Shown here: positions 1 to 8,536 of the stretch, in pieces
Position numbering within the stretch: the first letter of the stretch is position 1
Layout: each line of letters begins with the position of its first letter
DNA from: Oscillospiraceae bacterium
GTDB lineage: Bacteria > Bacillota > Clostridia > Oscillospirales > Oscillospiraceae
NCBI GenBank assembly: GCA_916988195.3
Contig: CAKASQ030000017.1
Location: 1 to 64,000 of the forward strand
Direction of reading: 5' to 3'
Length of the DNA: 64,000 bases
Made by a program: the position numbers and the translations under genes
Notes under the pieces: generated by a model
The model's input: the letters and a program-made list of their open reading frames with translations, nothing else
The model's database searches: none
What the model was told of the DNA's origin: nothing

Positions 1-1709
1 TTGATCGTTGCCGAAGATGCCCGCGCGCCCTCATAGATGCCGAATTCGATTTTGTGTGTATGATCTTGAACCGTGTGCGTGTGCGCCTTTACCGTGTGCG
101 TATGGGCGCTGACTCTATGCGTATGCGCGCTGACGCTATGCGTGTGCGAACCGACGGTATGCGTATGCCCCGGATGCGTATGCGCGCCGGACGGCACGAA
201 ATTCACGCCGCCGATGATATTGTTGTTGTAGTCTATCAGCGCAAGGCGGTCGCCGCGCGCAAGACCGTGATTGTGATTTTCGCCGCCGCTGCCGCCATTA
301 TCCGAAGAATTGATTGTGTTGCTGCTTCGCAGGCTTGTTGACGATGACGTTGTTCCGCCGCCGGACGAGGTTGTAGACCCGCCGCCGCTGGATGTGGTCG
401 AACCGCCGCCGGATGACGTTGTTTGTCCGCCGCCGCTGGAGGTTGTCTGCCCGCCACCGCCGCCGATTGCTTTTTCATACGCGCGGAATGCTTCAAACTG
501 GATGTTTAACAGCATTTTGTTGATACGCACGACGGAATCAGAAATATACAGTTTCAGCGTCGCCGGATGCGTTGCGTCGGCGTTGTCCGTGAAATTGTAA
601 ATCTGCTGATTCGTCGCGCCCTGCGCATACGTTTCGTTTATGAGGGCGCGGTTTTGCAGTTCCGAAATGCTGCCCGCAATGTCCTTTGACTTGTTGGCTA
701 TGGTCACGGTCACGCTTCCGGGGTCGCCCTGCGCGTCGCTTTTCTCCACGCTGACAATGCGCGTGCGGAGGTTGATGCCGTCGGCTTCATCCACGACGCG
801 GACGATCTCGCCGGGGCGGAATTTTGAAAACGTGTCGCCGGTCAGCCTGTGAAGGTCGATTGCGCCAATCTCATAGCTGACATATGGGTTTTTCAGTTCT
901 GCAAGCATCTGTTCCGCGTAGCCCTTGAGGTTTTCCGCGACTTCATACCGGCTGTCTACAAGGATGGTCGAACATAGCCCGTACTGCTGAATGCTCATTG
1001 CATCCTCGACATACGGCTTGCCGCCGTTCACGCCCGCAATGGTCAACTGATTCACGCCCTCGCCGTAACCGAGGGCATAAATGCGGTTTGCGATGCCGGA
1101 TGCGTCCACGGTCTTTTTCATCGAGGTCATGTTCTTCGCGTATCGGACTTCGCTTTTCATCGTGTCCGACGGCGCTACAAGCGAAATCGTCCACGGGTAA
1201 ACAGTCGTGTCCCATGTCCACATATATTCACTGTCAAAGCATTCCGGCACGGCGAACAGCGCCGCAAGCAGCGTTGAATTTTCCCAGTTGTACTCGAAAT
1301 ACCGCTTGAAATCGCAATCGCCCAAAACCCAGTTGCGCGTTGTCTGCCGCGCAAGCACGTAGTTCAGCACGTCGGCGGTCTTGATGCCGCCCCCGCCGTA
1401 TTGATGGTACTGAAACAGCACGTCGGACAGGAGCGTAGCAAGGACGTGTTCGCAGTCATAGAACCGCGTCGCGCCGTTGCTGCGCTCCAAATCTTCCCCG
1501 ATGATGCGAAACAGATCAATTCTTTCGTCTCCGTCAAAGATTTCAACGAAATTCAACGGCTGGCAATAGGCATTCTTGTCATCGTCCGCCGGAAGCGTAA
1601 ACGTCGCCGTCCATAACGAATTGATTTCCAGCGAATAGCCGACGGAAACGGCGTTGTCAAGGAACGCAAGGCGCTTCATGTTGCGGTCAAAAATCTGCGG
1701 AACTTTCAT
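1..1709 (-). CDS. Phage tail protein (Tal/minor structural type), C-terminus beyond window
   Basis: The frame is open from an ATG at 1709 to the window edge, so the 3' end is missing. The start overlaps the upstream stop by one base (TAATG). The N-terminal ~330 residues (MKVPQIFDRN..., with a CEHVLATLL segment and a VNQLTIAG segment) look like the siphophage tail-associated hub family (minor structural protein N-terminal domain) that closes the tail tip. A Gly-Ser-Thr linker of repeated GGG(Q/S)TTSS units follows, then ENHNHG and seven HTH triplets, then KIEFGIYEG. Such HxH arrays are known from tail-fibre tips, where they bind metal. Role (baseplate hub and receptor-contact tip) is inferred from family and from its place downstream of the tape measure and Dit-like genes. 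Confidence 0.85.
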   Translation of the reverse strand, partial: MKVPQIFDRNMKRLAFLDNAVSVGYSLEINSLWTATFTLPADDDKNAYCQPLNFVEIFDGDERIDLFRIIGEDLERSNGATRFYDCEHVLATLLSDVLFQYHQYGGGGIKTADVLNYVLARQTTRNWVLGDCDFKRYFEYNWENSTLLAALFAVPECFDSEYMWTWDTTVYPWTISLVAPSDTMKSEVRYAKNMTSMKKTVDASGIANRIYALGYGEGVNQLTIAGVNGGKPYVEDAMSIQQYGLCSTILVDSRYEVAENLKGYAEQMLAELKNPYVSYEIGAIDLHRLTGDTFSKFRPGEIVRVVDEADGINLRTRIVSVEKSDAQGDPGSVTVTIANKSKDIAGSISELQNRALINETYAQGATNQQIYNFTDNADATHPATLKLYISDSVVRINKMLLNIQFEAFRAYEKAIGGGGGQTTSSGGGQTTSSGGGSTTSSGGGSTTSSGGGTTSSSTSLRSSNTINSSDNGGSGGENHNHGLARGDRLALIDYNNNIIGGVNFVPSGAHTHPGHTHTVGSHTHSVSAHTHRVSAHTHTVKAHTHTVQDHTHKIEFGIYEGARASSATI

Positions 1710-2230
1710 TATAGCCACCTGTCTTTCCACAAAACTTTAATATCCGCCGTCGTGCCGCCCTCTACGATAATGTCGTTTTCGCCCGGTTTCAGCTTGAAAA
1801 ATTCGCTGTCATCGCTCAGAAGGTCAATGACATTCGCACCGTTCAGCGTGATCGTCATGTGTCCTGTGTCAATAATCAGTTCGTCACCGGCTGTCATGGT
1901 CAGACCGGGGAATTGCATCGTAATCGAACCGTACGTTGAAACGCCTGTTGCGGTCGCCGTCGCTACGGCTTCCGCCATCGCGTCAAAGAACAGTATGCGG
2001 ATGTAATCGCCCACGCTGGACGATTCTGCTTCTGCAATGGCAGACGGCAGCACGACGCGGATAATCACGCCGCGCGCTTCTGCAACCGCTTCGACCGCTC
2101 CGTTCAAATGCCGGATGATCTTGACCGCCGCCGACGCATCCGTTTCCGCGTTCGCCGTCGCAAGCCATTCAAAGACGATGGACGATGAACGGTTAAACGA
2201 TGTTCTGTTGTATGCAGAGCGGTTAAACAT
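1709..2230 (-). CDS. Tail protein with Dit-like C-terminal domain
   Basis: 173 residues behind an AAGGGGG ribosome site. The N-terminus repeats a short NR(S/T) motif (FNRSAYNRTSFNRS). The middle is rich in Ala-Glu-Ala repeats. The last ~70 residues (PGLTMTAGDELIIDTGHMTI ... FFKLKPGEND ... KVLWKDRWL) resemble the C-terminal beta-sandwich of siphovirus distal tail proteins. It sits between a Gp80-like fibre gene and the hub gene, so it probably forms part of the tail tip. The exact family name is not certain. Confidence 0.7.
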   Translation of the reverse strand: MFNRSAYNRTSFNRSSSIVFEWLATANAETDASAAVKIIRHLNGAVEAVAEARGVIIRVVLPSAIAEAESSSVGDYIRILFFDAMAEAVATATATGVSTYGSITMQFPGLTMTAGDELIIDTGHMTITLNGANVIDLLSDDSEFFKLKPGENDIIVEGGTTADIKVLWKDRWL

Positions 2231-2242
2231 GGTCTTGCCCCC

Positions 2243-2623
2243 TTATGACAGCGTACAGACGATTGCCCCCGTCGAAACCGTGATTGCGTCGCCGCTCAAC
2301 ACGTTCTTGCTGCGCGAAAACGAGCCGTACCAAAGCAGATTGCCGCTTGACTGTGCATCGTAGATGCCCCAATACGCGACCGTTCCGAGGTCTGCGGTCA
2401 TCGTGCCGAAATCGACGGCAGCGCTGTTTGTGACCTGTTCTTTGCCGGACACAAGCGACGGCGTGCCGAACGTGATGATCTTGCGGGCGTATCCTCCGCC
2501 GCTGACTTCCGTGCCGTTTCCGCTTGCCGTCGGGTCAGTCAGAAACAATGCAAGGTAGTACGTGCCGCTGCGCAAGGATGTGTTCAGTAGACTTGTCGCG
2601 TGGACGTTTGATAATGCGCTCAT
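2243..2623 (-). CDS. Gp80-like phage tail fibre protein
   Basis: 126 residues after a GGAGG site. The pattern LLNTSLR...YYLALFLTDPTASG..TEVSGGGYARKIITFG is typical of the small Gp80-type tail fibre family found in many Firmicute and actinobacterial phages. The protein has no signal peptide or catalytic motif. It is embedded between the two Dit-like genes, in the tail-tip part of the operon. Confidence 0.75.
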   Translation of the reverse strand: MSALSNVHATSLLNTSLRSGTYYLALFLTDPTASGNGTEVSGGGYARKIITFGTPSLVSGKEQVTNSAAVDFGTMTADLGTVAYWGIYDAQSSGNLLWYGSFSRSKNVLSGDAITVSTGAIVCTLS

Positions 2624-2642
2624 GTTGAAATACCTCCGTTCT

Positions 2643-3179
2643 TTAATTCACCTTTAACCGTGTAACGGTCAAATTCGTAATTGTGCCGCGCGCTGTAATG
2701 TAAATCAGCCCGTCGGTTTCCTGCGTGCCTTTTACGTTAATCGTGACCGTATCCGGCAGGGAAACGGACTGCACGGCTTTCTGGTTGTAGCCGATGGATT
2801 CCGCGAACGGCTCACACAAAAACGTAACGCTGCAATGCCCGGTAACGGCAATCTGTTCAATTCCGATGCCGTCAATGATCTTTGCGCTGTACGCCTTTTC
2901 TGGTTCGTCATCGAAAATAAGCAGACCGTCGCCGGAGAGCCATTCCGCGACGGCGCGCGCCGTCTGCCGAACGCCCGCGTATGCGTTGCCCGCTCCAACA
3001 AAAGCGACTGTGCATGAAATCTGTCGGTTGTCGTAGCCGTCTGCAATGTCATACGTGCCGGACTTGCCCGGAATCTTGTATTGCGTGATTCGTTTTGCCG
3101 GAAGCAGCGTCCTGTCATCGGACTTGAATACTACACCCATGTCCCGGCTGTGGACGTTGTTGAATGTAAATCCAATCAT
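2643..3179 (-). CDS. Distal tail protein (Dit-like, N-terminal part)
   Basis: 178 residues. It starts MIGFTFNNVHSRDMGVVF and contains the YKIPGKSGTYDIADGYDNR segment typical of the Dit N-terminal ring domain (phage tail family; Siphovirus tail component). It ends just after the start of what is normally the second, galectin-like domain (LIYITARGTITNLTVTR). Its ATG overlaps the tape-measure stop (TAATG), with an AAGGGGG ribosome site. A C-terminal-like domain is found two genes on, so the Dit function may be shared between two proteins. Confidence 0.8.
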   Translation of the reverse strand: MIGFTFNNVHSRDMGVVFKSDDRTLLPAKRITQYKIPGKSGTYDIADGYDNRQISCTVAFVGAGNAYAGVRQTARAVAEWLSGDGLLIFDDEPEKAYSAKIIDGIGIEQIAVTGHCSVTFLCEPFAESIGYNQKAVQSVSLPDTVTINVKGTQETDGLIYITARGTITNLTVTRLKVN

Positions 3180-5956
3180 TACGTAACGACCCCCTTGCTG
3201 CGCGTTTTCGTTTTCTGCATATTGTAGAGTTCCTTTGCAACCTTCTTCACGTCGGCTTCTTCCCGCACTTGCAGCGCCGCAATGTGAAAATGATTTGTAA
3301 CGGTCATTTCGCCGCCTGCGGTCGCGCCCGCTCCCATGCGTCCAGCGTTCAGGGATGACGGAATAGATGCGGCGACCTCCTGAATGGTCGCCCGCGCGGT
3401 AAAGCCCGTTTCAATGTCCCCGATGCCATCCGCGAGGGAAGCGTTGACCTTTGCCATTTCGGACTCGACTTCCGCAATCATGCCCGCCGCCATATCGTCA
3501 ACGGCTGCAACGGCTTTGTCGCCGTCTTTGTCGATTGCGCCCGCCAGACCCTCGACAAGCATTGACCCCACCCATGCCATCTGTTTTGACGGGGATGCGA
3601 TGCCGAAGAAATCTTTGATTCCGTCCCAAATGCCGGAAATCCAACTACTAACCTGATCCCAAAGCCAACCGGCAAGGGACTGAATGCCGTTCCACAAGCC
3701 GCGCACAATGTTCGCGCCGACTTCCGTTACCTGTGAAATGCCCTCTGACAGCGCATTGACGATGCCGGTAATGATCTCCGGCATTGCCCGCACGATTTCC
3801 GCGATGATCTGCGGAAGATTCGTAATCAGGGACGTAAGCAGCTTCACGCCGGTTTCTACGATAAGCGGTATATTGTCTGTCAAAGCCTTTATGATTGCAG
3901 AAATGATTTCCGGAAGCGCTTCGACAATGGTCAAAATGATCTCCGGCAGATCGTCAATCAGCGCCGTAAGCAGCTTGAAACCCGCGTCAATGATCTCCGG
4001 CAAATGCGTCAAAAGCGTTTGAATGACGCTTGTGATGATCTGCGGCAATACCGCAATGATCGTCTGAATGATCGTCGGAAGGTTTGTGACGAGGGCGGTC
4101 AGGAGCGTCACGCCCGTTTCGATGATCTGCGGGACGGCTTCAAGCAACGCCGAAATCAGGCTTTCAATCAGTTCCGGCAGCGCCTCCAGCAATACGGGAA
4201 TCGCTTCAATGATGCCCTCCGCAAGCCCTGTGACAAGCTGCAACGCCGCTTCAATAAGCAGCGGAATGTTGTCAATCAGGGATTGCACAAGCTGCGTGAC
4301 GGCTTCCACCGCCGCCGGAATCAGCGTCGGCAGCGCCGCCCCGATACCCTCAACAAGCGCGGTCAATAATTGCGCCGCCGCTTCGACTACAAGCGGCAGC
4401 GCCTCCACGATGCCCGTAATCAGCGTCGTAATCAGTTCCGCCGCCGTGCTGCTCAATTCCGGCAGCATATCTATGATACCGTTTAACAGGGCTTCAAACA
4501 GATTCACGCCGAGTTCCAGAAATTCAGGAATTAGCGGGCTGATCGCGTCCAGAATCCCCTCCATTGCATTCGGAATCGTCTTTGCAAGATTCTGAATGAC
4601 GGGAGAAATATTCTTTACGACGGATTTGAACGAATTTACGACGTTATCGCACAGTTGGTCAATATTTGCATCCGCGTCGCCCATGCCGGTAATGAGGTTT
4701 TGAAACGACGTTTTCAGCATTCCAATAGAGCCGGAAATCGTTTCTTCCGCTTCTTTCGCCGTCGTTCCCGTAATGCCCATTTCCGTCTGGATGACGTGAA
4801 TAGCATCTACAATGTCGGCGTAGCTGGAAATATCGTACTTGATGCCAGAAATCTTTTCCGCGTCATCAAGCAACCGTTGCATTTCCTCTTTTGTGCCGCC
4901 GTAGCCCAGCTTCAAGTTATCAAGCATTGTGAACGTCTGCTTTGAAAATCCTTTGTAGGCGTTCATAATGCTGTCCATGTCAGACCCCATTTTGTTTGCG
5001 TTGTCTGACATATCCGTAATCGCTTTATCCGCGTAGTCTGCGGCTTTTTCCGTGTCCCCGCCGAGGCTGGATAACAAACTTGCGGAAAAGCTGGTCACGG
5101 TTTCCATGTATTCATTTGCGGACAGACCCGCCGTTTTGTAGGCGTTGTTCGCATAGTCTAAGACTTTGCCGCTGCTGTCCTGAAAAAGCGTTTCCACGCC
5201 GCCGACAAGCTGTTCATAATCCGCATACGCGGTCACAACTTCAACGCCCAGCTTGACCGCCGCCGCGCTGATCGCCGCAAACGCCGCCGCTGCCGCCGTC
5301 GCACCGGCGACAAGCCCGGTTTTCAGCTTTTCGGAAAACTTCTCCGTATCTTCGTCGGCTTTCTTGACCTTGCCGCTGTATTTATCGACGGAATCAGCGC
5401 ATTTGTCGGATGATTTTGCAGCTTCGTCCATGCACTTGTTGTTTTCGTCGATCTCATTGCCGAGTTTATTCAATTCGGCTTCGGCGCTGTTTGCCTGCGT
5501 CTGATATTTGTTGACGGCTTCCGTCGCTTTCTGCTGATTCGCTTCGGCGGTCGCAAGTTCCGTCTTGTATTCTTCGAGTTCCGCCGTCAATTTTGCCTGC
5601 TGTTCGGAAGTGTCCCCCTCCGCATCCGCAAGCGCATTCAGGGCGGCTTCGGTTTTTGCAATTTTGTCTTTCGCGCTCTGGACTTCGTTCCCGAATTTGC
5701 TTTGCGCGTCTTTTGCTTCTGACAGAATTTTGTTGATCGCGGCAAGTTTCTTTTCCTGCTGGTCATACATACCCGCGAGGGTTTCGCCCTTTGCATACAA
5801 CGCCGCGTAGCTGTTCAAATGTCCCGCAAACTGCGATTCTGTCAATTTCAGTTCACTTTTCAGCGTGCCGAGTTCGGAATTGATATTTTTTAGCGACGCG
5901 CGGTATTCGGCTTCGCCGTCAAGCTGCAATTTCGTTGATATTGTGCGCGTTGCCAT
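3179..5956 (-). CDS. Tail tape measure protein
   Basis: 925 residues. The first ~210 are charged, Ala/Glu/Lys-rich and predicted coiled coil. A membrane-like helix (GLVAGATAAAAAFAAISAAA) and a tape-measure core (YEQLVGGVETLF, TAGLSANEYMETVTSFSASL) follow. The long middle repeats hydrophobic blocks of the form LLTALI..LPEII..IV.ALPEII, about 36 residues each. A tryptophan-rich tail end follows (WLWDQVSSWISGIWDGIKDFFGI, ASPSKQM). This order is typical of Firmicute phage tape measures, which set tail length and enter the host membrane on DNA ejection. The ATG overlaps the stop of the -1 frameshifted chaperone (TGATG). Confidence 0.95.
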   Translation of the reverse strand: MATRTISTKLQLDGEAEYRASLKNINSELGTLKSELKLTESQFAGHLNSYAALYAKGETLAGMYDQQEKKLAAINKILSEAKDAQSKFGNEVQSAKDKIAKTEAALNALADAEGDTSEQQAKLTAELEEYKTELATAEANQQKATEAVNKYQTQANSAEAELNKLGNEIDENNKCMDEAAKSSDKCADSVDKYSGKVKKADEDTEKFSEKLKTGLVAGATAAAAAFAAISAAAVKLGVEVVTAYADYEQLVGGVETLFQDSSGKVLDYANNAYKTAGLSANEYMETVTSFSASLLSSLGGDTEKAADYADKAITDMSDNANKMGSDMDSIMNAYKGFSKQTFTMLDNLKLGYGGTKEEMQRLLDDAEKISGIKYDISSYADIVDAIHVIQTEMGITGTTAKEAEETISGSIGMLKTSFQNLITGMGDADANIDQLCDNVVNSFKSVVKNISPVIQNLAKTIPNAMEGILDAISPLIPEFLELGVNLFEALLNGIIDMLPELSSTAAELITTLITGIVEALPLVVEAAAQLLTALVEGIGAALPTLIPAAVEAVTQLVQSLIDNIPLLIEAALQLVTGLAEGIIEAIPVLLEALPELIESLISALLEAVPQIIETGVTLLTALVTNLPTIIQTIIAVLPQIITSVIQTLLTHLPEIIDAGFKLLTALIDDLPEIILTIVEALPEIISAIIKALTDNIPLIVETGVKLLTSLITNLPQIIAEIVRAMPEIITGIVNALSEGISQVTEVGANIVRGLWNGIQSLAGWLWDQVSSWISGIWDGIKDFFGIASPSKQMAWVGSMLVEGLAGAIDKDGDKAVAAVDDMAAGMIAEVESEMAKVNASLADGIGDIETGFTARATIQEVAASIPSSLNAGRMGAGATAGGEMTVTNHFHIAALQVREEADVKKVAKELYNMQKTKTRSKGVVT

Positions 5957-6491
5957 CAGTTACCCTCCCCGTTGTTGCCTTTACCGTGTGCGATAAGGTA
6001 CAGTTCCCACAAGTCAAATACTTCCCCCGGCGGCATAAACAGCGCATCAGCCGGGGAAATGCCGCACAAAACGGCTATTCTGTAATAGTCCGCGCGGCGA
6101 ATCTTGTTTTTTTTTGATTCAATTCTTCAAGCCCTTCGTCAACTTCATCGTCGCCGGGGGCTGTGATCTCGCGCCCGTAACCGAGTTTGATTGCGTTCGC
6201 AATCGCACGTTTCAGCGGGACGATTTCATATGGCTGCGTCAAAAGCGCGAAATCGTCGCGTTCCGGGATGCGCCCCGGCTCATATCCCAACCGGCGGCGG
6301 ACGAGTTCGCCGCGCTCTGCAAGGATAGCGGCGGCGTTGCACGTTTCAAGGAAACCTTCGCGCGTGTCCTGTTCCATCTTTTCCAGCATCAGGCGCGTGC
6401 CGCCGTAAATGTCGCGGATGGTAAACATCGCTTCGCCGTCCATGACGAGGAAATACGTTGTACCCGCAACCGTGATTTTTTCCGCTTTCAT
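5956..6491 (-). CDS. Tail assembly chaperone, -1 frameshift form (gpGT-like)
   Basis: If the ribosome slips back one base on the A-run at 6107-6115, reading continues through 50 more codons (NKIRRADYYRIAVLCGISPA ... LWELYLIAHGKGNNGEGN) and stops at the TGA that overlaps the tape-measure ATG. That gives about 178 residues. The extension is open in exactly the -1 frame, has protein-like composition and fills an otherwise empty 118-bp gap. This matches the G/GT arrangement known from lambda and most siphophages. Frameshifting itself is inferred. Confidence 0.82.
6075..6491 (-). CDS. Tail assembly chaperone, short form (gpG-like)
   Basis: 138 residues from the ATG at 6491, chosen over an in-frame ATG at 6506 because GGAGG lies 8 nt before it. 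The sequence (MKAEKITVAGTTYFLVMDGE...) is a small soluble protein in the standard position between the major tail protein and the tape measure. Near its end (EELNQKKTR) the mRNA has nine A residues, which also allow a longer -1 product. The short form would be the major product, coating the tape measure during tail assembly by analogy with lambda gpG. Confidence 0.85.
   Translation of the reverse strand: MKAEKITVAGTTYFLVMDGEAMFTIRDIYGGTRLMLEKMEQDTREGFLETCNAAAILAERGELVRRRLGYEPGRIPERDDFALLTQPYEIVPLKRAIANAIKLGYGREITAPGDDEVDEGLEELNQKKTRFAARTITE
6107..6116 (-). promoter_or_regulatory. Slippery sequence for programmed -1 frameshift
   Basis: The mRNA strand reads C followed by nine A. In the zero frame the codons are CAA AAA AAA ACA, so both ribosomal tRNAs can re-pair after a one-base slip (A AAA AAA type). 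Position near the end of the G gene and the open -1 frame beyond it support function. Confidence 0.8.
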
Positions 6492-6557
6492 TGTCTTTAC
6501 CTCCATAGCGCCAAAGCGGGCGGCGGAATTGACCCGCGCGCCCGCTCTGCTGATTGT

Positions 6558-7151
6558 TTAACCGCCGCCACCCGTTGCCGATTTGCCGAGTTTCGTATCG
6601 CACCACGCAATACAATTCGCTTCCGCGCCGTCACCTGTGAATTCCTTCGTAATGCGCCATGCGCCGGAATTGCAGCGGAAGATTGTAAACGTCGTGTTGG
6701 ACGTGCCGAACGTGATAGACGAACCCTTTGTTGCGGCGCTGTCGTTGCTGAGGATTGCCTTTGTTTCGGGATGGAAGATGCCCTTGAAATAGCGGATACC
6801 CTTGCGCATGATGACCTTGTAATACACAAGACCGCCGCGCGGGGCTACGTCGCCGTCGGAGTCCGTGACTTCGCCGCTTTCCACGTCCTTCGTCGCACCA
6901 TGCAGGGCGGTTTGTACTTCGTCGGTCTTGTCATCTGTTTCCAGCGCCAGAGAGCCTGACGCGAACATATCGACTTTTTCCGCAAGCGCATCGTCGCCGT
7001 ACAGTTCGCCGGAAGCGTTCGTAACGGTCAAATCCGCCTTGACCAGCTTGCCGATTGTGACTTTCTTTTCATAATCATACGTCGGCAATGCGCCGTCAGG
7101 CGTGGTCTTGATGGGCGCAAAAACAGGGCGTTTTGCTCCAAACTGTGCCAT
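6558..7151 (-). CDS. Major tail tube protein (phi13/TP901-1 type)
   Basis: 197 residues with AGGAGG before the ATG. The sequence (MAQFGAKRPVFAPI..., YKVIMRKGIRYFKGIFHPETKA) fits the phi13-family major tail protein of Firmicute siphophages, which polymerises into the tail tube. It lies directly before the tail chaperone genes, as usual. The C-terminus ends in a short Gly tract. Confidence 0.88.
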   Translation of the reverse strand: MAQFGAKRPVFAPIKTTPDGALPTYDYEKKVTIGKLVKADLTVTNASGELYGDDALAEKVDMFASGSLALETDDKTDEVQTALHGATKDVESGEVTDSDGDVAPRGGLVYYKVIMRKGIRYFKGIFHPETKAILSNDSAATKGSSITFGTSNTTFTIFRCNSGAWRITKEFTGDGAEANCIAWCDTKLGKSATGGGG

Positions 7152-7162
7152 AATGTAACCTC

Positions 7163-7585
7163 CTAAAGATTCTTGGATTTCAAATACTTGTCATAGACAC
7201 CCGCTGCCGCTTCAACGGCTGCGTCTGCCGATTTTTCGTTTGCTGTGTTGATGAATGGGCGGGCGGGTTGTCCAGCCTTGCCGTATTCGTTGACGAATGC
7301 GACCTCGGCGTTGCGGCGCTTGTTTCCGTCGCTGCGCGTCCCTTTCGGTGAAACGTAGATTGCGCGGCTTGCGCCCTTGACCTTCAATTTTTTGTCGTAT
7401 GAAATACTGCCCGCCGTTTTGCCGGTCGCATATACGCCCATGCTCTGCGCTTCGGACTGCTGCGCGGCGGCGACCACTTCCGCCTCCGCCGTCAGCATTT
7501 CCAAAACGGTTTCGTCTGGCAGTTCCATAAGCGCCGTCATATCGTCAATCAGACCGTCAAGCCCCTGTGTCGATAATTCAGCCAT
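7163..7585 (-). CDS. HK97 gp10-like tail completion protein
   Basis: 140 residues from ATG 7585, which overlaps the upstream gene by 8 nt. A longer reading frame upstream lies inside the previous gene and is rejected. The Ala/Glu-rich N-terminus followed by TGKTAGSISYDKKLKVKG..AIYVSPKG and VAFVNEYGKAGQPARPFI matches the HK97 gp10 family (neck or tail completion). Confidence 0.85.
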   Translation of the reverse strand: MAELSTQGLDGLIDDMTALMELPDETVLEMLTAEAEVVAAAQQSEAQSMGVYATGKTAGSISYDKKLKVKGASRAIYVSPKGTRSDGNKRRNAEVAFVNEYGKAGQPARPFINTANEKSADAAVEAAAGVYDKYLKSKNL

Positions 7586-7910
7586 CGTCAACGCCCCCGG
7601 AAATCTCGCATTCAAAAACGTAATGCTGCCCGGTTTCATCGGAGGCGGGCGTGATCGTCGGGCGCGTAAAGCCCCCGGCGACAAGCCGCCGCGTGATCTC
7701 CCGCCGGTACGCAAGCGAATTCTTTTCATGCGGCGCGTATAAATGCACCTGCGTCAGATAGCGCCAGTGTTGCGCATCATCGTCCCCGAAATCTTCCGGG
7801 ATAGCCGTATAGTTGAAAACGATGTATTCCGTCGCTTTGCCCTTGTAGGTATCAGCGGCGACCGGCAAGAGGTCGGAAAATATCGTTTTCAGCGTTTCGT
7901 TGACATTCAT
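7578..7910 (-). CDS. Probable tail terminator / minor head-tail protein
   Basis: 110 residues, GGAGG site before the ATG. The N-terminal MNVNETLKTIFSDLLPVAADTYKG and the segment YIVFNYTAIPEDFGDDDAQH.RYLTQVHLYAPH resemble small tail terminator-like proteins in the slot between head-closure and gp10-like genes. Assignment rests mainly on gene order. Confidence 0.65.
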   Translation of the reverse strand: MNVNETLKTIFSDLLPVAADTYKGKATEYIVFNYTAIPEDFGDDDAQHWRYLTQVHLYAPHEKNSLAYRREITRRLVAGGFTRPTITPASDETGQHYVFECEISGGVDDG

Positions 7911-8215
7911 GCGCTTGCCTCCTTGAATTCAGAGCATTCCAGCGTGTAGAACTCGCGCGCGTCCGTGTATGCCCGCTCGACCTTGTATTCCTTGCCGCTG
8001 AACAGCAAACGTTCCTGATTGCCATAATCGCCGTATCGGACTTTCACGGTTATTGCAAGATCAATGCCGATCTGCTTTGCGGCGTAGAATTCCGTGCGCT
8101 TGACGGATTGCACGTCCGCGAAAACGCGCGTTTCCTTCACGACTTCCGCCGGGTATCCGTCCGCGTCCGTGTCCGTGACTACGGCGCGGAGTATCACGAC
8201 ATCGCGCCAATACAC
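7907..8215 (-). CDS. Head closure / head-tail adaptor protein
   Basis: 102 residues starting at a GTG codon 8 nt after AGGAGG. The short beta-rich sequence (YWRDVVILRAVVTDTDADGY ... VFADVQSVKRTEFYAA ... FSGKEYKVERAYT) fits the SPP1 gp16-like head-tail joining family. It overlaps the downstream gene by 4 nt. Confidence 0.75.
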   Translation of the reverse strand: MYWRDVVILRAVVTDTDADGYPAEVVKETRVFADVQSVKRTEFYAAKQIGIDLAITVKVRYGDYGNQERLLFSGKEYKVERAYTDAREFYTLECSEFKEASA

Positions 8216-8218
8216 GGG

Positions 8219-8521
8219 CTAACCTCCTTCCGCGACAATGTATTTATCCGATAGCGTCAGACCGTTCCGCTGCTCTTTGTACGATGCGCGGTATCGCTCC
8301 GCATCATCGTTGTCAAGCCCGAATTCAGCCTTTACGTACGTTTCGACCGCTTTCAGAATCAGCGGGTCAGTTTCGTCATTCGCTTTTTCCTCAACAACGC
8401 CGCCGAGCGCAAGGTCTGCGCGGGCGGCGTTGATGAGGTCGGTAATTTCATTGTCGAAATCGTCGGTTGTCAGCCGCAAACGTTGACGGATAGCCGCGAC
8501 ATATTCGCTGCTAACTGCCAT
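8219..8521 (-). CDS. Head-tail connector protein (gp6/gp15-like)
   Basis: 100 residues behind a GGAGG site. Helical, with the pattern IRQRLRLTTDDFDNEITDLINAARADL and LKAVETYVKAEFG...ERYRASYKEQ, typical of the small connector adaptor that follows the capsid gene in HK97-like phages. Confidence 0.82.
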   Translation of the reverse strand: MAVSSEYVAAIRQRLRLTTDDFDNEITDLINAARADLALGGVVEEKANDETDPLILKAVETYVKAEFGLDNDDAERYRASYKEQRNGLTLSDKYIVAEGG

Positions 8522-8536
8522 GTTCAGCCCTCCGCG

